Notes under the pieces: generated by a model | Told to the model about the DNA's origin: nothing | Databases searched by the model: none | The model's input: the letters and a program-made list of their open reading frames with translations, nothing else | Translations under genes and position numbers: made by a program | NCBI GenBank assembly: GCA_011055585.1 | Contig: DRGT01000162.1 | Span: forward strand, 1 to 5,415 | Reading direction: 5' to 3' | DNA length: 5,415 nt | DNA from: Candidatus Nitrosopumilus sp. | GTDB lineage: Archaea > Thermoproteota > Nitrososphaeria > Nitrososphaerales > Nitrosopumilaceae | Part shown: piece by piece, positions 1 through 3,943 of the stretch | Position numbering within the stretch: the stretch's first letter is position 1 | Layout of the letters: each line of letters starts with the position of its first letter

Positions 1-425
1 ATTATTGGATTCCAGCATTTACCTTGATTATGGGTCTTGATAATGACGAGACACCTGAAGATTCATGGGAAACAATTAGAGTTATCAATGAACTAGAAAG
101 AGAACAACCAGATTCAATGTTCACTGTTACTCCCCTGACCTTTGTCCCAATTGGTTTGCTTGAAAAATCTGACTTTTTCCATATTGGAACTGAGATGTCG
201 CCAGCTCAATTGGGCGTGATGTACAAAACTTGGCATCACAACTTCAAGTATGGAATTAAGAAATTCATGATGAAGACTGGTGGATTGGGCGTTCAAAAGT
301 ACGTCTTCAATATGCTTGCTCGTTCTCTTGGAGGTATTCCATTGGGAGCAATGGAGCGCTATGCTCGAAGACAGGGCCCTGAGCACGAACGGGTAATTGA
401 AAAAATCAAGGTAAAGTACTTGTAA
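1..425 (+). CDS. Radical SAM protein, B12-binding/COG1032 type, C-terminal end (5' partial)
   Basis: The frame is open from base 3 to a TAA at 423-425, giving 140 residues with no credible start inside; the gene begins outside the window. The first visible residues (YWIPAFTLIMGLDNDETPEDSWETI) resemble the late strand-helix segment of radical SAM barrels, where TLI-GL is followed by E-T-ED-W-T. About 45 residues later comes PLTFVPIGLLEKSDFF, a pattern I associate with the C-terminal part of B12-binding-domain radical SAM proteins (COG1032). The end is basic and helical. The CxxxCxxC cluster motif and any cobalamin domain would lie upstream and cannot be checked, so the substrate is unknown. 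The stop is 43 bp before S30e, on the same strand, so read-through transcription is possible, although S30e seems to have its own TATA box. An alternative is a methylthiotransferase-like radical SAM enzyme, but no TRAM domain is visible at the end. Confidence 0.66.
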   Translation, partial: YWIPAFTLIMGLDNDETPEDSWETIRVINELEREQPDSMFTVTPLTFVPIGLLEKSDFFHIGTEMSPAQLGVMYKTWHHNFKYGIKKFMMKTGGLGVQKYVFNMLARSLGGIPLGAMERYARRQGPEHERVIEKIKVKYL

Positions 426-437
426 ATTTTATACAAA
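425..437 (+). promoter_or_regulatory. Probable TATA-box promoter of the S30e gene
   Basis: AATTTTATACAAA overlaps the stop codon of the upstream gene and contains TTTTATAC, a good match to the archaeal TATA element. Its centre is about 38 nt before the S30e ATG at 469, so transcription starting some 26 nt downstream would leave a leader of roughly 10 nt. The same 13-mer occurs at 2821-2833 ahead of the TrmB-like gene. The call is from sequence and spacing only. Confidence 0.5.
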
Positions 438-468
438 AACATAAATTTAATTCAAAAAATGATAAACT

Positions 469-654
469 ATGGCAACTCACGGTTCGCTTACTAAAGCAGG
501 TAAAGTAAGAGGTCAGACTCCAAAAGTAGAGGGAAGAAAACGAGTTGGAACAAGCTCTAGTCTTAGAAACAAAAGCAATTTTCGTAAGAGATTCGTTCTA
601 GATAGAACTCCTGGTCAAAACAAACCCGGACAAAGACGAAGAAGAAGACGATAG
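469..654 (+). CDS. rps30e: 30S ribosomal protein S30e
   Basis: This 61-residue, strongly basic protein is a component of the small ribosomal subunit shared by archaea and eukaryotes. The identifying motif is HGSLTKAGKVRGQTPKVE at residues 4-21, which corresponds to the HGSLARAGKVRGQTPKV core of eukaryotic S30. The FRKRFVLDRTPGQ segment at about residues 38-50 matches the RF(V) block near the family's C-terminus. In eukaryotes this protein is commonly made as a fusion to a ubiquitin-like domain (FAU); here it stands alone, as expected in archaea. It ends in a run of six arginines, likely an unstructured rRNA-contacting tail. The ATG at 469 begins MATHGSL, the normal N-terminus for the family. 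An out-of-frame ATG at 459 leads only to a short dead-end peptide. T-rich sequence follows the stop (TCATTTTCTTTC, 656-667), which may end transcription before radA. Confidence 0.93.
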   Translation: MATHGSLTKAGKVRGQTPKVEGRKRVGTSSSLRNKSNFRKRFVLDRTPGQNKPGQRRRRRR

Positions 655-709
655 ATCATTTTCTTTCACACTATGTTACCAATTGAAGAAAATTGTCAAA
701 ACAACATCC

Positions 710-717
710 TTATAAAG
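710..717 (+). promoter_or_regulatory. TATA box of radA; leaderless transcript predicted
   Basis: TTATAAAG lies about 27 nt (centre to A of ATG) before the radA start at 740. In archaea transcription starts about 25-27 nt downstream of the TATA centre, so the mRNA should begin at or within 1-2 nt of the ATG. No Shine-Dalgarno-like sequence sits before the ATG, in agreement with leaderless initiation. Between S30e and this box (655-709) I see only T-rich sequence and a weak 5-bp hairpin (CAATT/AATTG, 680-695). Confidence 0.62.
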
Positions 718-720
718 TAC

Positions 721-740
721 AGGTACGGTACCTTACGGTA
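721..740 (+). promoter_or_regulatory. Palindrome plus 10-bp-spaced repeat at the radA initiation site
   Basis: AGGTACGGTACCT (721-733) is a perfect inverted repeat with 6-bp arms around one central G. Overlapping it, TACGGTA occurs at 724-730 and again at 734-740, exactly 10 bp apart (about one helical turn), the second copy ending on the A of the radA start codon. Both lie between TATA box and predicted transcription start, where a bound protein would block RNA polymerase. This is a candidate operator; no binding protein is known to me. Confidence 0.4.
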
Positions 741-1810
741 TGGAAGATTTACGATTAGATAGTTTAGAAGGCGTTGGTCCTGTAACCACAAGAAAACTTA
801 GTGATGCAGGAATTCATAACATAATGGATCTAATTGTTAGAGGTCCAGTAGAAATCTCAGAAATCACCGGAATGGACAAGGACACTGCGGAAAAAATAGT
901 CAACAAGGCACGACAGCAACTGGTCGAAGAAGGACTCATTACAAAAGACTTTGTCACCGCAACTGAAATTTACAAAAGAAGACAAGATATTGGCAAAATC
1001 ACAACTGGTACTAATTGTTTAGATACATTATTTGATGGAGGAATTGAAACACAGGCACTCACCGAGGTATATGGTGAATTTGCTTGTGGAAAAACACAGT
1101 TCTGTCATACAATGTGTATTATGGTTCAAAAACCAAAGGAAGAAGGCGGTCTTGAAGGCGGTGTATTGTATATCGACACTGAAAACACTTTTCGTCCTGA
1201 AAGAATTGTATCTATTGCAAAAGCAAATGAAATGGATCCAGAAAAGGTTCTTGATAATATTATAGTGGCACGTGCATACAACAGTGCACATCAAACACTA
1301 ATCCTTGAAGAAGCAGGTTCCGTAATTAAGGAGAACAACATCAAACTACTAATTGTAGACTCTGCAGTAGGTCTATTTAGAGTAGAATATCTTGGAAGAG
1401 GAACACTTTCAGTCCGTCAACAAAAACTAAATCACTTTGTACATCTCTTGGTAAGAATCGCTGAAACATACAACTGTGCAGCACTTGCAACAAATCAGGT
1501 AATGGCGTCTCCTGATGTGTTCTTTGGTGATCCAACTAGACCGATTGGAGGAAATGTAGTTGCCCATACCAGCACATACAGAATTTACTTTAAGAAATCT
1601 GGTAAAAAACGAATTGCAAGAATGGTAGACAGTCCACACCACCCAGAAATGGATGTAGTATTCGCACTAGGCGAAGCAGGAGTCATTGACCCTGAAGAGG
1701 ATGGAAAAAAGAAAAAGAAAGCAACCACCAAAAAGACAACTCTAGAACCAGAAACTGTAGAATCAACAGATTCTGAAAAACCAGACCCAACTGAACCAGA
1801 TTCAGAGTAA
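740..1810 (+). CDS. radA: DNA repair and recombination protein RadA (RecA/Rad51 family)
   Basis: RadA forms ATP-dependent filaments on single-stranded DNA and catalyses homologous pairing and strand exchange; it is the archaeal counterpart of Rad51 and RecA. Order of parts in the 356 residues: an N-terminal helix-hairpin-helix domain (about 1-65, with GVGPVTTRKL at 11-20 and EITGMDKDTAEKIV at 41-54); the FxxA oligomerisation motif F71-V-T-A74; Walker A GEFACGKT at 112-119; Walker B LLIVD at 203-207; loop L1 near RGTLSVRQQKLN (220-231); and the L2/ATP-cap region with NQVMASPD at 252-259 and DPTRPIGGN at 264-272. The Walker A has AC where most archaeal RadA proteins I know have GS, but the invariant G, K and T are kept. 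The ATPase core ends near residue 322. A low-complexity tail of about 34 residues follows, first lysine-rich, then acidic, making the protein longer than a typical RadA of about 320. The ATG at 740 gives a canonical N-terminus and fits the TATA spacing. Confidence 0.97.
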   Translation: MEDLRLDSLEGVGPVTTRKLSDAGIHNIMDLIVRGPVEISEITGMDKDTAEKIVNKARQQLVEEGLITKDFVTATEIYKRRQDIGKITTGTNCLDTLFDGGIETQALTEVYGEFACGKTQFCHTMCIMVQKPKEEGGLEGGVLYIDTENTFRPERIVSIAKANEMDPEKVLDNIIVARAYNSAHQTLILEEAGSVIKENNIKLLIVDSAVGLFRVEYLGRGTLSVRQQKLNHFVHLLVRIAETYNCAALATNQVMASPDVFFGDPTRPIGGNVVAHTSTYRIYFKKSGKKRIARMVDSPHHPEMDVVFALGEAGVIDPEEDGKKKKKATTKKTTLEPETVESTDSEKPDPTEPDSE

Positions 1811-1991
1811 GTGTTTACAAGCAACCGATTTGTCCCATTTTAGGGGTACTTCAATACCATATTTTATACCTAGAACTTAGATAAGCTTTGGTTATTGTAA
1901 AATCAGATCTAAGAATTTTTAGGATTAAAGACTATCCATATATCTGCTAGAAACCTTCACGCAACACCGAACAAAATTAGAGCCAAACGAG

Positions 1992-2010
1992 TTTATTGAT
2001 TATCAATAAA
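1992..2010. promoter_or_regulatory. 19-bp perfect palindrome, candidate operator
   Basis: TTTATTGATTATCAATAAA has 9-bp arms (TTTATTGAT and ATCAATAAA) around one central T. As RNA it could form a 7-bp stem with a 5-nt loop, but it is AU-rich, weak and lacks a following T tract, so a dimeric DNA-binding protein site is likelier than a terminator. It lies 182 bp after radA and about 200 bp before the receiver gene, so the gene it might control is not obvious. Confidence 0.4.
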
Positions 2011-2065
2011 AATAGAACCCCGCTTACGCATAATTTACGCTTATGACTTGCGTTATAACATGAGT

Positions 2066-2124
2066 TGATTTGTTGGAAATAATTATTCATCGACGGTTTG
2101 CATAAAGTGTTGACGGTTCTATAC
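2066..2124 (+). repeat. Flanking direct repeat, copy 1 (upstream of receiver gene)
   Basis: The copy begins with TGATTTGTTGGAAAT (2066-2080), which is repeated exactly at 2590-2604 just after the receiver gene. After a 6-nt insertion (AATTAT) present only here, the similarity continues as TCATCGACGGTTTGCATAAA and on to CTATAC at 2119-2124. By eye most positions agree with copy 2, allowing small gaps. The copy carries two GACGGTT words 20 bp apart (2092 and 2112) and ends in a TATA-like CTATACC. Confidence 0.5.
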
Positions 2125-2166
2125 CGATTAAAACTGGGGTTAAGCATCTAAAGCATAATTCGAACA

Positions 2167-2176
2167 CCTTAAAAAA
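2167..2176 (+). promoter_or_regulatory. Possible TATA-like element of the receiver gene
   Basis: CCTTAAAAAA is A/T-rich and centred roughly 37 nt before the ATG at 2209, a distance that would give a leader of about 10 nt. The match to the archaeal TATA consensus is poor. TTCTATACC at 2117-2125, inside the direct repeat, is an alternative that would give a leader of about 60 nt. No Shine-Dalgarno site is evident before 2209, favouring the nearer element. Confidence 0.25.
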
Positions 2177-2208
2177 GACACCAAATAATGATACTTTGTC
2201 GATTTAAA

Positions 2209-2574
2209 ATGGTAAGAGTGATGATTGCTGATGATTCAAAAGCTATTAGAATTGCATTAAAAGACATGGTATCTATCGGTAAGCATGAACTAGTTGCTGA
2301 AGCAGCTGATGGTACTGAAGCGGTTGAAAAGTTTGTTGACTTGAAACCAGATGTCTTGTTGCTTGATTTGGTATTGCCTGATAAAGATGGTTTGACTGTT
2401 CTTAAGGAAATTAAGGAAACAAATCCAAATGCCAAAATAATCATGATTTCTGTTGTGGACAATAAACAAATGATTCAAGATTGTATTTCAGCTGGTGCAC
2501 TAGCATATATCACAAAACCATTTACTGCTGACGACGTACTGAAATCTATTTCGTTTGCGGTTCAAGAGAACTAG
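2209..2574 (+). CDS. Stand-alone CheY-like receiver (response regulator)
   Basis: This is a 121-residue protein made of one receiver domain and nothing else. It accepts a phosphoryl group from a histidine kinase and signals through protein contacts rather than DNA binding. All key residues are present: acidic pair D8-D9, phosphoacceptor D53 in LLLDLVLP (50-57), switch serine S81 in IISV-like MISVV, aromatic Y100, and K103-P104 in the YITKPF motif. The ATG at 2209 gives MVRVMIADDS, a standard start for the family. An in-frame ATG at 2188 would add MILCRFK, which has no counterpart in receivers, so I prefer 2209. It is not next to a kinase gene: long spacers separate it from radA and from the TrmB-kinase operon, and both spacers carry a copy of the same repeat. 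Its partner kinase is unknown; the kinase at 3944 is one candidate. A chemotaxis CheY role cannot be assumed since no che gene is in view. Confidence 0.92.
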   Translation: MVRVMIADDSKAIRIALKDMVSIGKHELVAEAADGTEAVEKFVDLKPDVLLLDLVLPDKDGLTVLKEIKETNPNAKIIMISVVDNKQMIQDCISAGALAYITKPFTADDVLKSISFAVQEN

Positions 2575-2589
2575 GAATAACGAACGTTA

Positions 2590-2642
2590 TGATTTGTTGG
2601 AAATTCGTCGACAGTTCGTATTAAATGTTAATCAGTTCATAC
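2590..2642 (+). repeat. Flanking direct repeat, copy 2 (downstream of receiver gene)
   Basis: TGATTTGTTGGAAAT (2590-2604) is identical to 2066-2080. It continues as TCGTCGACAGTTCGTATTAA and ends with TTCATAC (2636-2642), parallel to copy 1 but without the 6-nt insertion. The internal doublet is kept in degenerate form: GACAGTT at 2610 and ATCAGTT at 2631, 21 bp apart against 20 in copy 1. The copy begins 16 bp after the receiver stop codon, so the two copies closely bracket the receiver gene. Confidence 0.5.
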
Positions 2643-2728
2643 TTTTCAATAGTCAAGGATTGTTGCGTGTAACATGCCAAGACAGGCTGGATTATATTAC
2701 ATATTTTGTGCTATACTTTAACATTGAG

Positions 2729-2814
2729 TGTTACACCAGAAACAGAAATGGTTTATAGTTCCAATATGCCCGATGCCCCGTATCCCATATTTGAATAATT
2801 TTCTAGGTGTAACA
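2729..2814. repeat. Inverted repeat with 14-15 nt arms, spacer 57 nt
   Basis: The left arm TGTTACACCAGAAA (2729-2742) is the reverse complement of the right arm TTTCTAGGTGTAACA (2800-2814), apart from one extra base in the right arm. A third related word, GTGTAACATG, is at 2667-2676. The right arm ends 8 bp before the TATA element of the TrmB operon, a position used by archaeal regulators. It could be a pair of operators, an RNA stem-loop, or the ends of a small non-autonomous element of 86 bp. I see no target-site duplication. Confidence 0.45.
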
Positions 2815-2820
2815 TTTCAT

Positions 2821-2833
2821 AATTTTATACAAA
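2821..2833 (+). promoter_or_regulatory. Probable promoter (TATA box) of the TrmB-kinase-receiver operon
   Basis: AATTTTATACAAA is identical to the element ahead of S30e (425-437). Transcription from it should begin near 2850-2853, giving a leader of about 100 nt that contains the 16-bp palindrome at 2889-2904. Such a leader is long for this type of archaeon. Another A/T element, ATTTAATATTAC (2855-2866), could serve instead and would start nearer 2885. The TTTTAAAAT at about 2932-2940 is too close to the ATG at 2950 to drive it. Confidence 0.42.
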
Positions 2834-2888
2834 CAGTTGTATTTTTTGTCACAATTTAATATTACATATGATTCCTGCAAACAGTAGT

Positions 2889-2904
2889 TTGTTCAATTGA
2901 ACAA
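2889..2904. promoter_or_regulatory. 16-bp perfect palindrome, candidate operator of the TrmB operon
   Basis: TTGTTCAATTGAACAA is perfectly self-complementary with no spacer. It sits 45 bp before the TrmB-like start codon and downstream of the likely TATA boxes, near or just after the predicted transcription start. That is a classic place for a repressor site, and TrmB-family proteins bind palindromes, so autoregulation by the first gene is a reasonable but untested reading. Confidence 0.45.
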
Positions 2905-2941
2905 CGTACAACTAATTTCACAGAATAGTTTTTTTAAAATT

Positions 2942-2946
2942 GGGAG
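2942..2946 (+). promoter_or_regulatory. Weak ribosome binding site of the TrmB-like gene
   Basis: GGGAG lies 3 nt before the ATG at 2950. It can pair with the CCUCC of the 16S rRNA 3' end, but the spacing is short. It supports, without proving, the 2950 start over the internal ATG at 3022. Confidence 0.35.
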
Positions 2947-2949
2947 CAC

Positions 2950-3915
2950 ATGGAAATAATTAAACCAGAATTTGAACGGCGTTTACTAAACCCTGAGAAT
3001 GAATACATAAAGAAAGATATTATGAATGAAATTTCAAAATTTGGTCTTTCACAAAATCAATCAAAAACATTTCTTTTCCTAAGCAAAAGTGGTCCAAAAA
3101 CTGCGAGTCAGATTTCAAAGTTATTAAGCCTGCCGAGAACAGAAACCTATCATATTCTAAGTCAGTTACAAAGTAGAGGCATTGTTATTGCTGACTTTGG
3201 AAAGCCAACTAAATTTGAAACAGTAGCTATTGAGAAAGCAATTAAGATTCTTGTGGAAAACGAAAGAATTCGTATTGATGAGTTAGTTGACTCTAGTGAT
3301 GAAATACTTGGTTTATGGAACATGTTGCCAGAGTCTGTTCCAGGTGAAGAAATGCTAATTGGAAATAGATTTCAAGTTCTCCAAGGGAAAAATTCCATAT
3401 TAGGAAAAATTAAACAATTAATACAAACTTCAAAGAAAGAAATTTTAATTTTTGGTTCAGAAAATGATTTTGGAAAATTCTATCATACGGATTTTTTTGA
3501 AATCATAAAAAATGTAAAGGTAGATTTGAAAATATTAGCTTCTTTTTCCAAAAAAACAGAATACATTTTTGAACAATTAGCTTCAGAAAAGATCAAAAGG
3601 TTTAACGAAATTAAGGGTGGTGATCTTTTTTTTATTATAATAGACAATCAAGAAACAATTTTCTTTATGAAAACATCTCAAGATGATAATGATATTATGG
3701 CCTTATGGACTGAGTCAAAAACTCTAATTAATTCACTAAAACTTTCGTTTGATTTGGTATGGCTAAAATCAAACTATCTTAATGCTTCTGACGACCTAAA
3801 AACTGAAACCGAAGAAAGCTTAGAGCATTTGATAAAAGAACTTGAACAGGAAAAACGTATCGTTGAATCCCTAAAAAAACATGTGTCGAAAAAAAGGACC
3901 GGTCCAAATAGGTGA
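2950..3915 (+). CDS. TrmB-family transcriptional regulator with C-terminal coiled-coil tail
   Basis: This is a 321-residue likely DNA-binding regulator. Residues about 25-92 form a winged helix: MNEISKFGLSQNQSKTFLFL, then TASQISKLLSLPRTETYHIL, with the PRTETY recognition-helix signature of TrmB proteins at 62-67, and a wing ending at KPTKFETV (85-92). A helical linker follows (about 93-125). Residues about 138-272 resemble the TrmB effector domain of phospholipase-D-like fold: FQVLQGKNSILGKI (141-154), KKEILIFGS (162-170), and the closing MALWTESKTLI...FDLVW (250-271). Characterised TrmB proteins sense sugars there; the ligand here is unknown. Residues about 281-313 form a charged, probably coiled-coil helix ending in a basic tail, beyond the usual family end. 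The kinase gene follows after 28 bp. The ATG at 3022 (MNEISKFG) is an alternative start that removes 24 residues without touching the helix-turn-helix. No membrane segment is seen. Confidence 0.85.
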   Translation: MEIIKPEFERRLLNPENEYIKKDIMNEISKFGLSQNQSKTFLFLSKSGPKTASQISKLLSLPRTETYHILSQLQSRGIVIADFGKPTKFETVAIEKAIKILVENERIRIDELVDSSDEILGLWNMLPESVPGEEMLIGNRFQVLQGKNSILGKIKQLIQTSKKEILIFGSENDFGKFYHTDFFEIIKNVKVDLKILASFSKKTEYIFEQLASEKIKRFNEIKGGDLFFIIIDNQETIFFMKTSQDDNDIMALWTESKTLINSLKLSFDLVWLKSNYLNASDDLKTETEESLEHLIKELEQEKRIVESLKKHVSKKRTGPNR

Positions 3916-3933
3916 TTGGAAATTAATGAATGT

Positions 3934-3938
3934 GTGAT
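3934..3938 (+). promoter_or_regulatory. Ribosome binding site deciding the GTG start of the kinase
   Basis: GTGAT, complementary to the ATCAC of the 16S rRNA 3' end, lies 5 nt before the GTG at 3944. An in-frame stop TGA at 3935-3937 rules out any start further upstream, so GTG is the natural choice, and it places the first transmembrane helix directly after a short basic N-terminus. Confidence 0.5.
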
Positions 3939-3943
3939 GGCCT

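Larger units (their letters stand above)
1811..2208. other. Gene-free spacer between radA and the receiver gene, rich in small repeats
   Basis: I find no credible gene in these roughly 400 bases on either strand and no tRNA-like fold. The spacer contains a TATA-like element at 1862-1869 (TTTTATAC) with no gene near its predicted start point, a 19-bp palindrome at 1992-2010, a cluster of TTACGC/CGCTTA words at 2021-2043, and the first copy of a long imperfect direct repeat (2066-2124). Two GACGGTT words inside that copy start at 2092 and 2112, 20 bp apart. No clear T-rich terminator follows radA; the short CCC-ATTTTA-GGG inverted repeat near 1835-1850 is too weak to call. Confidence 0.6.
2575..2949. 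other. Gene-free spacer upstream of the TrmB-kinase operon
   Basis: No credible gene is seen in these 375 bases. An open frame starting at a TTG inside the receiver gene (2555) and ending at 2758 has no recognisable motif and covers the repeat, so I treat it as chance. The spacer holds a short inverted repeat straight after the receiver stop (ATAACG-AA-CGTTAT, 2577-2590), the second copy of the direct repeat (2590-2642), an inverted repeat with 14-15 nt arms (2729-2814), a TATA element (2821-2833) and a 16-bp palindrome (2889-2904). A T-rich run (TTTTTTT from about 2929) precedes the TrmB start. The density of symmetric elements suggests a regulated promoter region. Confidence 0.6.

Noticed and set aside
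114..386. Antisense open frame within the radical SAM gene
   Set aside because: It lies entirely opposite a recognisable coding sequence and has no motif or ribosome binding site.
671..680. ATGTTACC upstream of radA, similar to the TGTTACACC arm at 2729
   Set aside because: Only six or seven bases match, which is expected by chance in AT-rich DNA of this length.
1699..1722. A-rich run in radA as a possible programmed frameshift site
   Set aside because: The frame continues without interruption to a natural stop and encodes a plausible lysine-rich tail; no stimulatory structure is seen.
1028..1824. Several open frames antisense to radA, including one over its lysine-rich tail (1585-1824)
   Set aside because: They mirror radA codons, are low-complexity or cysteine/phenylalanine-rich, and have no start signals; radA itself is unambiguous.
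2188..2208. Seven-residue N-terminal extension of the receiver (ATG at 2188, MILCRFK)
   Set aside because: Receivers normally begin a few residues before the acidic pair; MVRVMIADD from 2209 fits, and the extra residues match nothing in the family.
2555..2758. A 67-codon open frame starting with TTG inside the receiver gene and running through the second repeat copy
   Set aside because: There is no ribosome binding site, it starts in another gene, no motif is recognisable, and the unusual residue mix fits chance translation of a repeat-rich spacer.
2929..2940. TTTTTTTAAAAT as TATA box of the TrmB-like gene
   Set aside because: It is only about 10-20 bp before the ATG, so transcription would start inside the coding sequence; it fits only if the 3022 ATG were the real start.
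1811..2949. tRNA, SRP RNA, C/D-box RNA, CRISPR or insertion-sequence content in the two long spacers
   Set aside because: No cloverleaf, no regularly spaced repeats, no GC-rich structured segment and no transposase frame was found by eye.
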